Assembly (NCBI RefSeq): GCF_003668565.1
Contig: NZ_RCWJ01000002.1
Location: forward strand, 62,001 to 126,000
From: Mycetocola zhadangensis
GTDB lineage: Bacteria; Actinomycetota; Actinomycetes; Actinomycetales; Microbacteriaceae
DNA length: 64,000 bases
Direction: 5' to 3'
Shown here: piece by piece, positions 8,636 through 17,355 of the stretch
How positions within the stretch are numbered: position 1 is the first letter of the stretch
Layout: each line of letters starts with the position of its first letter
Translations under genes and position numbers: made by a program
The notes under the pieces: generated by a model
The model's database searches: none
The model's input: the letters and a program-made list of their open reading frames with translations, nothing else
Told to the model about the DNA's origin: nothing

Positions 8636-9606
8636 TTGAGCCACCCGGCTGCCTCGGTTGCCCAGTAGGTCAGCACCGCGTCGGCACCCGCGCGGCGGAT
8701 GCTGACGAGTGACTCCTCGATGGCGCGGCGCCGGTCGATCCACCCGTTGGCTGCTGCGGCCTCGATCATCGCGTATTCACCGGAGACCTGGTAGGCCCAG
8801 ACCGGGATGTCACTCATTGCCGCAACGTCGGCGAGAACGTCGAGATAGCTCATCGCCGGCTTCACCATGACAATGTCTGCGCCCTCTGACATGTCGAGGG
8901 TCGACTCCCGCATGCCCTCGCGCCGGTTGCCCGGGTCGAGCTGGTAGGTGCGACGGTCACCCTGGAGCTGGGAGTCCACGGCCTCGCGGAAGGGACCGTA
9001 GAACGCCGAGGCGTACTTTGCCGAGTAGGCGAGGATGGCCGTGTCGATAAAGCCTTCCTCGTCGAGAGCGGCTCGCACTGCGTCCACCTGACCGTCCATC
9101 ATGCCGGAGAGCCCGAGGATCGCGGAACCAGCGTGCGCCTGCGACAGCGCCATATCGACGTAGCGCTCGAGTGTTGCGTCGTTGTCGACAGCACCACGCG
9201 AGTCGAGCACACCGCAGTGGCCGTGGTCGGTGAACTCATCGAGGCAGAGGTCGGTCTGTATGACAAGTGCGTCGCCCACCTCGGCGACGAGCGCCTCCGT
9301 TGCGATGTTGAGAATGCCTTCAGGAGCGGATGCCTGTGAGCCGGTCGCGTCCCGGGTGAGGGGAACTCCGAAGAGCATGACGCCCCCGACGCCTGCTTCG
9401 GCCGCGTTCGTCGCGGCTCGCTTGAGCGAGTCGATTGAGTGGTGCATCACGCCGGGCATCGAGCCGATCGGCGTTGGCTCCGTTGCGCCCTCTCGGACGA
9501 AGAGCGGAAGCACGAGTTCCGACGGGTGCACTCGGGTCTCTGAAACGAGACGGCGCATTGCCGGGGATGAGCGGAGTCTGCGGGGCCGGATCACGGGAAC
9601 ATTCAC
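8632..9606 (-). CDS. hemB: Porphobilinogen synthase (delta-aminolevulinic acid dehydratase)
   Basis: Encodes 324 residues. It condenses two 5-aminolevulinate molecules to porphobilinogen. The Schiff-base lysines lie in [14 protein letters not shown] and [11 protein letters not shown]. The metal-binding segment [16 protein letters not shown] has Cys-Asp-Cys where zinc enzymes have three cysteines, a mixed form. The start is a GTG at 9606; TAGGCT (9613-9618 on the other strand) lies six bases upstream, so hemB-hemL may have an extra leaderless promoter besides operon transcription. The 68 bases between hemD and hemB hold this site. The 3' end overlaps hemL by four bases. Confidence 0.97.
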   Translation of the reverse strand: MNVPVIRPRRLRSSPAMRRLVSETRVHPSELVLPLFVREGATEPTPIGSMPGVMHHSIDSLKRAATNAAEAGVGGVMLFGVPLTRDATGSQASAPEGILNIATEALVAEVGDALVIQTDLCLDEFTDHGHCGVLDSRGAVDNDATLERYVDMALSQAHAGSAILGLSGMMDGQVDAVRAALDEEGFIDTAILAYSAKYASAFYGPFREAVDSQLQGDRRTYQLDPGNRREGMRESTLDMSEGADIVMVKPAMSYLDVLADVAAMSDIPVWAYQVSGEYAMIEAAAANGWIDRRRAIEESLVSIRRAGADAVLTYWATEAAGWLK

Positions 9607-9674
9607 GCTTCCAGCCTACGCGTCGCCGGCTGTGACCCAGCCGGATGCACGCTCGCAGCGAACGCGCGAGCGGC

Positions 9675-10466
9675 CTAGAACTCGCTGGGCTGCGGCTGGG
9701 CCGCTTCGACAGTTGCAACGATGGAGTCGAGCAGCGCTGAAACGGTCTGGTGCCTCGAAACGACGTCGACCTGCAGGCCGAAAGCGACAGCATCCTTCGC
9801 CGTCCGTGGACCGATAGCAGCGACGAGTGTTGCCTCAGGCAAGTCACCGAACTGCTCGACGACCTGCTCGGCAACGGAACCACTGGTGACCAGGATCGCG
9901 TTGATACGCCCGGACTGGACGTCCGCAATGATGTTCTCGGCAACCGGCTCACCGATGGTGCGGTAGGCGACAACCGACTGGACGTAGTGGCCGGCAGCGG
10001 CGAGGCCCTCGCTCAGCAGCGGCTTCGCAATTTCGGACCGAAGCGTGAGGAACCGCTTGGGTGTCGGCTCGAGCTGGGTGAGCTCGGAAACCATGCCGCG
10101 CGCGGAGTTCTCTTTGGCCGGGACGAGGTCGACCCGGTAGCCAACGGCCTGAAGCGCAGCAGCGGTGGTCTCACCGACGGCGGCAACGCGGGTGCGGTCC
10201 GGAATCTTGACATCCTGGGAAAACATGACGTCAACGGTCGTCGCGCTCGTGACGGTGAGCCAGTCGAACTCACCGTTCTCGAGTGCGGCGAGGGCGACGG
10301 TGAGGCTCTCCGGGTCGTCGGTCGGGGCGAAGTTGATCATCGGCGCGACGACCGGTGTTGCCCCGCGTGCGCGCAGATCGGCGGCGACGCTGTCACCCCA
10401 TGGACCTCCCCGTGGGACGAGGATGCGCCAGCCCTTGAGGGGCTTGCTTGCTGCTACAGAGTTCAT
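9675..10466 (-). CDS. hemD: Uroporphyrinogen-III synthase
   Basis: Encodes 263 residues. It closes hydroxymethylbilane to uroporphyrinogen III with ring D inversion. The family is weakly conserved, but the two-lobed layout is visible: RILVPRGGPWGDSVA at the start, VTSATTVDVMF and AAVGETTAAALQAVGY in the first half, TSGSVAEQVVEQFG and AAIGPRTAKDA in the second. GAGGA precedes the ATG. It starts seven bases after hemC, within the operon, which supports the assignment. Length is normal for stand-alone actinobacterial HemD; it is not fused to a methyltransferase. Confidence 0.93.
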   Translation of the reverse strand: MNSVAASKPLKGWRILVPRGGPWGDSVAADLRARGATPVVAPMINFAPTDDPESLTVALAALENGEFDWLTVTSATTVDVMFSQDVKIPDRTRVAAVGETTAAALQAVGYRVDLVPAKENSARGMVSELTQLEPTPKRFLTLRSEIAKPLLSEGLAAAGHYVQSVVAYRTIGEPVAENIIADVQSGRINAILVTSGSVAEQVVEQFGDLPEATLVAAIGPRTAKDAVAFGLQVDVVSRHQTVSALLDSIVATVEAAQPQPSEF

Positions 10467-10473
10467 CGGGTCC

Positions 10474-11454
10474 TCAGTTGTGCTTCAGCGGTGCGAGCGC
10501 GGCTGCTCCCCGCGCCAGCAGTTCGTCGGCGAGCGCTCGGCCAACCTCTTCGGCTGTCTCTATGATGCTGGCTGAACTCAAACTTACGAAATCCTCAGTT
10601 TCGGGGGCACCCGCCGGGGTGACGACGTCGCCGGATCCGGTGAGAGCGAGAGAGTCCGATCCGTCAGGAGCGTAAACGGCGCCAAGCAACGTGACGTTCC
10701 CCTGCCCGACGATGGCGTGCGCTCCGATCGGCGCGGCACAACCCGCTTCCAGCCGGTAGAGGATGCTGCGCTCTGCCGCCGCAGCAGCGTGGCTGGCGTC
10801 GTCCTGGATGGCAGCGAGGGCCCGGGCAAGGGCGTCGGAATGGTCCTCGTCCCGCACTTCGATAGCGAGCGCACCCTGCGCTGGAGCCGTCGGCCAGGAC
10901 TCAAGATCGAAGTACTCGGTGATCCGCTCGGTTCGGCCCAGCCGGCCGAGACCAGCGGCCGCGAGCACAACAGCGTCGAGTTCACCGGAGCTAACGAAGT
11001 TCAGCCGAGTGTCGACGTTGCCTCGGATGTCAACGATCACCAGGTCTGGACGTCGCGCGGCAAGCTGTGCGGCTCGCCTCGGCGACCCGGTTCCGACCCG
11101 TGCGCCGTCCGGCAAAGTCTCGAGCGTGAGCCCGTCGCGAGCGCACAGAGCGTCGCGAGCGTCAGCACGAATCGGAACCGCACCGATACGGAGACCCGTG
11201 TACGGCGCCGTCGGCAGATCCTTCATCGAGTGAACGACGAGGTCGCACTTCCCCGCAAGCAGGAACTCGCGCAGCGCCGAAGCGAAGACCCCGGTGCCAC
11301 CGAGGCTCGACAGCGATTCGCGTGACACGTCACCGTGAGTGGTGACTGGCACGAGTTCGGTCGGCACGCCGGTTCGCTCGGTGATCTCCCGGGCGATGTC
11401 GCCCGCCTGGGCCAGGGCAAGGGCGCTGCCACGCGTTCCCACAAGCAGAGTCAC
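10474..11454 (-). CDS. hemC: Hydroxymethylbilane synthase (porphobilinogen deaminase)
   Basis: Encodes 326 residues. It polymerises four porphobilinogens to hydroxymethylbilane. VGTRGSALALAQ opens the protein, HSMKDLPT follows in domain 1, and YRLEAGCAAPIGAHA holds the cysteine that carries the dipyrromethane cofactor. The GTG at 11454 overlaps the ferrochelatase stop as GTGA, which selects it over the longer open frame. Sits between cpfC and hemD in the operon. All key residues seen are present. Confidence 0.97.
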   Translation of the reverse strand: MTLLVGTRGSALALAQAGDIAREITERTGVPTELVPVTTHGDVSRESLSSLGGTGVFASALREFLLAGKCDLVVHSMKDLPTAPYTGLRIGAVPIRADARDALCARDGLTLETLPDGARVGTGSPRRAAQLAARRPDLVIVDIRGNVDTRLNFVSSGELDAVVLAAAGLGRLGRTERITEYFDLESWPTAPAQGALAIEVRDEDHSDALARALAAIQDDASHAAAAAERSILYRLEAGCAAPIGAHAIVGQGNVTLLGAVYAPDGSDSLALTGSGDVVTPAGAPETEDFVSLSSASIIETAEEVGRALADELLARGAAALAPLKHN

Positions 11455-12632
11455 GGCTGAAGGCCCGCCAATGCTGGCTTGAAGCCGAGACGAACGTTCT
11501 CGCAGCAACCGGGGCGGCACACGTCGTACCAGGGACCGAGGTCGGTCATCGCCGGGCGGTCAGCGACCGCGACGCCGTCGCGACGCTCGAGGACCAGGTC
11601 GATCAGCCCGGTGACGTACGCCTGGTGCGTACCCGGCGTAGGCACGCGCACCGAGTACAGCCCGTTTTCTTCGGCGGACTCGGTGGCTTCGTTGTCGAGG
11701 TCCCACAGAACTTCCATGTGGTCGCTGACGAAGCCGAGAGGGACGATGACGACAGCACGGATGCCACGGGCCGGCAGTTCCGCAATCGCATCGTTGATGT
11801 CCGGCTCAAGCCACGGCATGCTCGGGGGGCCGGAGCGGGACTGGTAAACCAGCTGCCAGGCGAGCTCCGCTTCGAGCGAGAGTTCACGCTTCACGGATTC
11901 GATAACGACTTCGGCGACGGCCATGTGCTGCGCTGCGTAAGCGCCACCCTCACCGAAACCGCGTTCAGCCGGACCTGACTTGGCGGCATCCGTCGACGGA
12001 ATGGAGTGGGTCGAGAACAGGATCTCCACCTCGGTTGCCAGGTCGATACCGGGATTGTCCCGCTGAATCTGCGCGAGGCCATCACGAACGCCGTCGATGA
12101 ACGGTGTGACAAAACCGGGGTGGTCAAAGAACTGGCGCACCTTGTCGATCGAGATGTGCCCGAACAGGCTGGTCTCGTCGAGGGCAATGGCAAAGTCCTC
12201 GCGGTACTGCCGGCAGCTCGAGTACGACGAGTATGCGCTCGTCGCGATGGCGATGAGCTTGGTGTACCCACGCTCGTTGGCCTCAACCAGCGCGTCACGC
12301 AGGTACGGGTCCCAGTTGCGGTTGCCCCACAGCACCGGAAGATCGATGCCCCGTGACTTCAGTTCCGCTTCAAGCGCCGCCTTCAGCTGACGGTTCTGGT
12401 CGTTGATCGGGCTCACGCCGCCGAAGTGACGATAGTGGTGAGCGACCTCCTCGAGGCGTTCCTCGGGGATTCCGCGGCCGCGGGTGACGTTGCGCAGGAA
12501 CGGGATGACGTCATCCTGGCCCTCTGGTCCGCCGAAGCCGGCGAGGAGGATCGCGTCATACGCGACGGGCTCGGTGATGTGCGGCTCACCGGACGCCGCA
12601 GCTTCCGTTGCGCCGAGAACGATATCGGTCAC
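11451..12632 (-). CDS. cpfC: Coproporphyrin III ferrochelatase
   Basis: Encodes 393 residues (classically hemH). In actinobacteria this enzyme inserts iron into coproporphyrin III, giving coproheme for HemQ. AILLAGFGGPEG opens the protein; FSTHSIPSTDA and PLGFVSDHMEVLWDLD hold the metal-site His and Glu. Four cysteines, one in SSYSSCRQYRED and three in the C-terminal VCRPGCCENVR, match the [2Fe-2S] ligands of actinobacterial ferrochelatases. It starts with GTG overlapping the hemQ stop (GTGA) and its own stop overlaps hemC, so three genes are coupled. Membrane association is likely but no transmembrane helix is seen. Confidence 0.96.
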   Translation of the reverse strand: MTDIVLGATEAAASGEPHITEPVAYDAILLAGFGGPEGQDDVIPFLRNVTRGRGIPEERLEEVAHHYRHFGGVSPINDQNRQLKAALEAELKSRGIDLPVLWGNRNWDPYLRDALVEANERGYTKLIAIATSAYSSYSSCRQYREDFAIALDETSLFGHISIDKVRQFFDHPGFVTPFIDGVRDGLAQIQRDNPGIDLATEVEILFSTHSIPSTDAAKSGPAERGFGEGGAYAAQHMAVAEVVIESVKRELSLEAELAWQLVYQSRSGPPSMPWLEPDINDAIAELPARGIRAVVIVPLGFVSDHMEVLWDLDNEATESAEENGLYSVRVPTPGTHQAYVTGLIDLVLERRDGVAVADRPAMTDLGPWYDVCRPGCCENVRLGFKPALAGLQP

Positions 12633-13363
12633 TGAATTACCTCGGGAATTTCTGCCGTCGTGATGCGACGACCTGTGTAGAAGGGAACTTCCTCACGCAC
12701 GTGGCGACGGGCGTCCGTCGCTCGCAATTCGCGCATGAGGTCGACGAGCTCGACGAGGTCGTCTGATTCGATCGGGAGGATCCACTCGTAGTCACCGAGG
12801 GCGAAGGCAGACACCGTGTTGGCGATGGCACCGCGGAAGGCGGCTCCCTTGCGGCCGTGGTCGGCCAGCATCTTGCTGCGCTCGGCGTCCGGGAGGAGGT
12901 ACCACTCGAAGCTGCGCACGAACGGGTATACCGTCAGCCAGTCCTTCGGTTCGATGCCGCGCAGGAATCCGGGAACGTGGCGTTTGTTGAACTCGGCCTC
13001 GCGGTGCACACCCATCGCGTTCCAGGTCGGAACGAGTCCGCGAAGAATGCTCGTGCGGCGCACCTCCCGCAACGCACGCTGGAGGGCGTCCGCTGTGTCG
13101 CCGTGCAGCCAGATCATGATGTCAGCGTCGGCTTTGAGACCGGACACGTCATAAAAACCGCGCACGGTTACGCCGTTTTGCTCGACCCGCTTGACGGCGG
13201 AGTCGAGTTCGAAAACAGCATGGTCGCTGATCGCGAGAGGAGCCTGAGGTCGGCGCAGAACCGCCCAGAGGGCAAATCCTGTCGGGTTCTCTTCGGGTTC
13301 GGAAATTTCGGGGGGCAGGGGTGCCTCGGCGGAGGCCGGGTGAGTCATACCTAACATCATCAC
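12629..13363 (-). CDS. hemQ: Coproheme decarboxylase (HemQ/ChdC)
   Basis: Encodes up to 244 residues of the chlorite-dismutase superfamily. It oxidatively decarboxylates coproheme to haem b, the last step of the coproporphyrin-dependent route. GFALWAVLRR, FYDVSGLKADADIMIWLHG, a predicted catalytic tyrosine in VYPFVRSFEWY, and KGAAFRGAIANTVSAFALGDYEW are typical. The start is uncertain: GTG/ATG codons cluster at 13363-13357 just after AAGGGG, and ATG 13348 (MTHPAS) is also possible. The first gene of the tightly coupled hemQ-cpfC-hemC-hemD-hemB-hemL block; 115 bases separate it from the membrane trio upstream. Confidence 0.95.
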   Translation of the reverse strand: MMMLGMTHPASAEAPLPPEISEPEENPTGFALWAVLRRPQAPLAISDHAVFELDSAVKRVEQNGVTVRGFYDVSGLKADADIMIWLHGDTADALQRALREVRRTSILRGLVPTWNAMGVHREAEFNKRHVPGFLRGIEPKDWLTVYPFVRSFEWYLLPDAERSKMLADHGRKGAAFRGAIANTVSAFALGDYEWILPIESDDLVELVDLMRELRATDARRHVREEVPFYTGRRITTAEIPEVIQ

Positions 13364-13478
13364 CCCTTAATCTCTCCCCACCAAATAGGGACAGCTTCAC
13401 CTGAAGGTTCCCTCAACGCGGGCCTGCTTCGCACCCGATTTTGGGCGCGATCAGCGTCTCGAAATCGCTGTGACCCGT

Positions 13479-13721
13479 TTAACGGTGAGCGATCCCGCGA
13501 ACGATCGCCCACGCGGCGAGGCCCGCGACGGATGCCACGGCGGCGATTCCTGCGTAAATCGCCGCCGGATTTTCCCGCTGGAGCGTCGCTACCTGCTTCT
13601 TGCCCTGCACGACCAGGCGATTGAACTTTCGAGGGACGTTGAGCTTGTCCTCGATTGCATTGAGTGTTGCGACGAGCTCAGCTCGTGCCGCTGCAGGTGT
13701 TCCGGGGTTAGTAGCGGTCAT
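13479..13721 (-). CDS. DUF3618-like membrane-anchored protein
   Basis: Encodes 80 residues. A polar helical N-terminus (AARAELVATLNAIEDKLNVP) precedes one C-terminal hydrophobic segment (AAIYAGIAAVASVAGLAAWAIV) and a short basic end. This is the DUF3618 pattern, a small family of unknown function that usually occurs next to phage-holin-like and YtxH-like genes. ATG 13721 is preferred because of a GGGAGAGGG upstream; it overlaps the end of the previous gene by 14 bases, indicating coupling. It likely acts with its two neighbours at the cell envelope; function unknown. Confidence 0.8.
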   Translation of the reverse strand: MTATNPGTPAAARAELVATLNAIEDKLNVPRKFNRLVVQGKKQVATLQRENPAAIYAGIAAVASVAGLAAWAIVRGIAHR

Positions 13722-14121
13722 ATTCACCCTCTCCCTTCACTGCGCGGATGTCCTTCTTCACGCTCTCGATCGGATTGGGGTCGTCGCTCAGCTTCTTGAA
13801 GAACTTGAGCCCGATCAGTGCAAGCACAACGGCTATGAGCAGGAACGCCACGAAAACGATCAGCGCACTGAGCCAGGCCGGAAGGACAAGGGCGAGCGCG
13901 AGAATCGCGACGGCGACGAGGGTGCCGATCGCAAAGAACAGGAAGATCAGCGCGAGCACCATGAAGATGGCACCCTTACCGGCGTAGCTTCCGAGGTGCT
14001 TGGCCTTGGTTTTGACCTGCTCGATCTCCGCCTGAATCAGGTTGGTGATCAGGTTGGGCAGGTCCGCGAGCAGCTCAAAGATCGATTCGCGGCTCTTATC
14101 GCCGAAATTTCTGTCCGTCAT
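13708..14121 (-). CDS. Phage-holin-superfamily III / DUF1469-like membrane protein
   Basis: Encodes 137 residues. A cytosolic amphipathic start (SIFELLADLPNLITNLIQ) is followed by two long hydrophobic segments at about 49-75 and 82-108 and a charged tail. This fits the actinobacterial putative holin-superfamily III proteins (DUF1469), which are chromosomal and not evidence of a phage. It lies between a YtxH-like and a DUF3618 gene, 18 bases after the first and overlapping the second. The three probably form one membrane module inside the haem gene cluster. Biochemical role unknown. Confidence 0.82.
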   Translation of the reverse strand: MTDRNFGDKSRESIFELLADLPNLITNLIQAEIEQVKTKAKHLGSYAGKGAIFMVLALIFLFFAIGTLVAVAILALALVLPAWLSALIVFVAFLLIAVVLALIGLKFFKKLSDDPNPIESVKKDIRAVKGEGEYDRY

Positions 14122-14139
14122 AGTCGAACGCTCCAGGTG

Positions 14140-14499
14140 CTACTTCGAGGGGGTTCCGGTTGACGAGCTTGGTGCATCGTCGTGCGGGAGGACTCTGTCT
14201 GCAACGTCGTCTACGGCGTCCTTGGTCTTCGCAATGGTGCGGTCCAGCTTCTGGCCTGGAGTACCTTCGCCGCCAACAGCCGTTGAGACCTTCTTCACAC
14301 CGGCGAAGACGGCTCCTGGGACCTCGCTCAGACGTGCCTTGGCAAACCCCTGAACGACCTCAACCTTGTCCTGCACCACGTCGGTGTTCCAGACCTTCAA
14401 CCAGTTTCGCTTGATCTGGTTGTACCGCTCGCGGCCCGCGCGGGATCCGAGCACGTATCCGGTGGCCATACCTGCCACAAAAATCAGCTTGCCCCTCAT
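14140..14499 (-). CDS. YtxH-like envelope protein
   Basis: Encodes 119 residues. MRGKLIFVAGMATGYVLGSRAGRERY is the short hydrophobic, glycine-rich start plus GSRAGRERY motif seen in many actinobacterial YtxH-like proteins; the rest is a charged helical region (KDAVDDVADRVL) and a Ser/Thr-rich end. It is probably anchored by the N-terminus with the helix in the cytoplasm. It begins 44 bases after hemY and leads the three-gene membrane module. No enzymatic motif. Function unknown. Confidence 0.78.
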   Translation of the reverse strand: MRGKLIFVAGMATGYVLGSRAGRERYNQIKRNWLKVWNTDVVQDKVEVVQGFAKARLSEVPGAVFAGVKKVSTAVGGEGTPGQKLDRTIAKTKDAVDDVADRVLPHDDAPSSSTGTPSK

Positions 14500-14543
14500 G
14501 GGTGGCTCCGTTCAATAGGCGGTTAGTGGGTCCAGCGTAGCCC

Positions 14544-16112
14544 CTATGGCGTGTTTGCGTCCGGGCTGGTGTCGTTCATGCTCGTTCTGGTATGCGGGTC
14601 GCTGGCGGCCCGCTCGGCTCGGTAAGCAGCGACAACGAGCTGCCGAATCCGAGCTGACGCTGCGAGAGCGTCAGGCACGACTGAGGCGAGCCCGGTTCCG
14701 GAGAGCCAGCCGCCGGTTACGTCGATCTCACCGATACCGATCGCCGCGTCGCGCAGACGCTGCGCCCGCTCGCGCTGGCCGATCGCGGCCCCTGGAAGCG
14801 TCCCAACCCACCGGGTGCGGGCGAAACCGACAACCTGACGTTCATCGAGAGCAAGACCGAGGATCTCAGCGGCGTCCGAGACGGCCAGAGCCCGAAGCGC
14901 GTCGTCATCGAGTTCGAGGCTGGGGTTCGGCTGGCCGAGGCGACCGAAGGAGAGCCGAACGACGTGGCGGTGCGGGTGCCCGCTGGCCGCTTCGTCTGCG
15001 AGCCATTGCCACTTGGCTGTTGAGTGGGTGAGCGCTTTCGCGGTGACCTGGCGCCCGCTGGCACGCTGACCGGCCACCGCTTCGGCGACGAGAACGCCCG
15101 TACCTCGGGGCTTGTTGTCGAGCTCTGGCGCGTCGAGAACGAGCGTCGCCAACTCGACCGTGGGCGTTTGCATTGGCTCTTCGCCGGCGAACTCCTCCGA
15201 CAGCGGCTCGAGCAGCCGAAAAGCTGTGGACTCGGGCGTCGCAACGAGAACATAATCGGCGTCGACAGCCCGGTCGTCGTCGAGAATCGCACGCCACTGA
15301 GCGGCCCGTTCGGTCTGCGCTGGCTCCTCAGCTGCGTCCGGCGCATCCTCGTCAGGGGAAGGTCTGTGCAGCTCGCTCACCCCGACGCCGAGAATGATTT
15401 CGACCTCGCGCAGGCGAAGCTCCTTGAGAATTGCCTCGACGAGCGTGTACATGCCTCCGCGAAGACCCTCAACGTTCGAACCCGCCGGAGCGGCGGCGCG
15501 AAGTGATGCCACAGCGCCAGACAGCGACCCCGTCTTGGTGAGGGCGTTGTTGAGGCCGGGCGCCGCACGCGTCACGTCGAGGTCTGTCGGGTCAGCGGAG
15601 TAGACACCGCGCGTCACCGGCGCGACCAGCGCGTCGAGCACGGCTTTGCCCATGCGTTTCTCGACAAGGTCACCAAGGTTGCGCTCCGGCCCGATGGTCA
15701 GCACCGGCCTGAGCCGATCGAGGTAGGCGCGAATCGCCCCGCGCCAACCGATAACCCGACGCACGTCCTCGGCTAGCGGGTTCGACGGGATCCCGAGCAG
15801 TCCCGCTTTCGGAAGCGGGGCGCTGACGCCAGTCGGCAGGCGCACCCAGGCGCCGCCTGCCGCGGGTTGCACCACAGAATCCGACAGGCCCAGCTCGTCT
15901 ACGAGCCTGCGCACGGTGCCCTGGCGGGTGGCGTAGCTCTCCGCGCCGGTGTCAACGCGGATGCCCGCGACGGTTTCGGTGGCGACTGAACCACCGGCGC
16001 GGTCGGCCTTTTCAACGAGTGTGACGCGGATTCCGGCGCGAACGCAGTCAAGCGCGGCAACCAGCCCGGCGACGCCGCCGCCGATTACCAGGACGTGTCG
16101 CGGGCCGGTCAC
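14544..16112 (-). CDS. hemY: Coproporphyrinogen III oxidase (protoporphyrinogen oxidase-like, HemY/CgoX)
   Basis: Encodes 522 residues. A FAD enzyme that removes six electrons from coproporphyrinogen III (or protoporphyrinogen IX). The ADP-binding loop VIGGGVAGLVAALDC is at residues 7-21, followed by EKADRAGG; GIRVDTGAESYATR and GVYSADPTDLDV are family segments; WLSGTGLASVVPDA near the end closes the FAD fold. The GTG at 16112 overlaps the hemE stop (GTGA) and excludes a 48-residue extension that lies within hemE. With HemQ present, coproporphyrinogen is the expected substrate (CgoX role). Confidence 0.95.
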   Translation of the reverse strand: MTGPRHVLVIGGGVAGLVAALDCVRAGIRVTLVEKADRAGGSVATETVAGIRVDTGAESYATRQGTVRRLVDELGLSDSVVQPAAGGAWVRLPTGVSAPLPKAGLLGIPSNPLAEDVRRVIGWRGAIRAYLDRLRPVLTIGPERNLGDLVEKRMGKAVLDALVAPVTRGVYSADPTDLDVTRAAPGLNNALTKTGSLSGAVASLRAAAPAGSNVEGLRGGMYTLVEAILKELRLREVEIILGVGVSELHRPSPDEDAPDAAEEPAQTERAAQWRAILDDDRAVDADYVLVATPESTAFRLLEPLSEEFAGEEPMQTPTVELATLVLDAPELDNKPRGTGVLVAEAVAGQRASGRQVTAKALTHSTAKWQWLADEAASGHPHRHVVRLSFGRLGQPNPSLELDDDALRALAVSDAAEILGLALDERQVVGFARTRWVGTLPGAAIGQRERAQRLRDAAIGIGEIDVTGGWLSGTGLASVVPDALAASARIRQLVVAAYRAERAASDPHTRTSMNDTSPDANTP

Positions 16113-17221
16113 TGCGCGTGAACGAATTCGACGAGTCGAGTGAGTACGGTCGGGTCTGTCTCCGGCGGAACTCCGTGCCCAAGGTTGAGCACATGCGACG
16201 GCGCACTCTTGCCGCGATCGAGCACATCGCGCACGTGCGCCTCGAGCACAGGCCACGGCGCGGCGAGGAGTGCCGGGTCAACATTGCCCTGCACCGGAAC
16301 GAGCCCACCGAGTCGGCGAGAGGCCTCATCGAGCTGCACCCGGTAGTCGACGCCGACGACATCCGCCCCAATGTCGTGCATCGCCTTCAGCAGTTCACCT
16401 GTGCCGACACCAAAGTGCACGATCGGCACGTTGCGCGTCTCGCGGGTGTCCTCCGCCTCGCCCGCAACCGTGTAACTCAGGTCACGGACGTGTTCTAGAG
16501 CACGAGCGGATGCTGGCGCCACGTATCGCACATAGTCATCAAGTGAGAGGGCCCCGGCCCACGAATCGAAGAGTTGCGCTGCCGACGCTCCGGCGAGAAC
16601 CTGGGTGCGGAGGAACCGTCCGGTGACCTCGGCGACCCACTCCATCAGGCGCGACCATGCCTCGGGGTCTGAGTGCATCAGGGTTCGAGCGTGGATGTGG
16701 TCCTTGCTGGGTCCGCCCTCGACCAGGTAGGCCGCGAGGGTGAACGGCGCGCCCGCGAAGCCGATGAGTGGAGTTGAACCGAGTTCGGCCACCGTGAGCG
16801 CGACGGCGTCGCGCACCGGCGCGAGGGTCTCATCGAGCACGGACGGATCGAGAGAAACGAGCTCGTCCGCATCGGCGGCCGTTCGAACCGCCTTGCCGAG
16901 TACAGGTCCCTTCCCAGGCACGATGTCCACATCGACACCGACCTGCTTGAGCGGAACCACGATGTCGCTGAAGAAGATGCCGGCGTCGACGCCGTGGCGA
17001 CGGACGGGCTGCAGCGTGATCTCGCTGGCCAGTTCCGGGTTGAGGCAGGCGTCGAGCATCGCCGTGCCGACGCGGAGGTCCCGGTACTCCGGAAGCGACC
17101 GGCCCGCCTGTCGCATAAACCACACGGGGGTGACGTCGGGTCGCTCACCCCGGTAGGCGGTAATCAACCGGGATGAGGGGGTGAGTCCTGCTTCAAGTGG
17201 GTGGTTCGAGTTCAGCTGCAC
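16109..17221 (-). CDS. hemE: Uroporphyrinogen decarboxylase
   Basis: Encodes 370 residues. It removes four carboxyl groups from uroporphyrinogen III to give coproporphyrinogen III. The substrate-binding WFMRQAGRSLPEYR (about residues 34-47), GIFFSDIVVPL and FAGAPFTLAAYLVEGGPS are diagnostic. The start is a GTG at 17221 preceded by GAGAGGAT. First gene of the leftward haem operon and divergent from the membrane protein at 17356; the 134 bases between them hold two palindromes. Its stop overlaps the hemY start. Confidence 0.97.
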   Translation of the reverse strand: MQLNSNHPLEAGLTPSSRLITAYRGERPDVTPVWFMRQAGRSLPEYRDLRVGTAMLDACLNPELASEITLQPVRRHGVDAGIFFSDIVVPLKQVGVDVDIVPGKGPVLGKAVRTAADADELVSLDPSVLDETLAPVRDAVALTVAELGSTPLIGFAGAPFTLAAYLVEGGPSKDHIHARTLMHSDPEAWSRLMEWVAEVTGRFLRTQVLAGASAAQLFDSWAGALSLDDYVRYVAPASARALEHVRDLSYTVAGEAEDTRETRNVPIVHFGVGTGELLKAMHDIGADVVGVDYRVQLDEASRRLGGLVPVQGNVDPALLAAPWPVLEAHVRDVLDRGKSAPSHVLNLGHGVPPETDPTVLTRLVEFVHAQ

Positions 17222-17253
17222 GTCACAATCCTCTCAAATTGCGTGCGGACACA

Positions 17254-17286
17254 CACGTTCGGTGTATATACACGCACGTTCGTGCG
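17254..17286. promoter_or_regulatory. Palindrome cluster between hemE and the divergent gene
   Basis: CACGTTCG occurs twice (17254-17261 and 17275-17282), start to start 21 bases apart, about two helical turns. Between them lies the perfect palindrome GTGTATATACAC (17262-17273). The second CACGTTCG is part of a perfect hairpin CGCACG-TT-CGTGCG (17273-17286). Such spacing suggests a bound regulator or a divergent promoter controlling the haem operon and 17356. Confidence 0.5.
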
Positions 17287-17355
17287 CTGCACGATGCCAC
17301 TAGCCTCGAAGCGGTGGCGAGACGGGTCGCCTCACAACCGTGGAGGAGTTCGAGG

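Noticed and set aside
13708-14121. Evidence of a prophage from a holin-type gene
   Set aside because: This family is chromosomal in actinobacteria; no phage structural, integrase or lysin genes are present.
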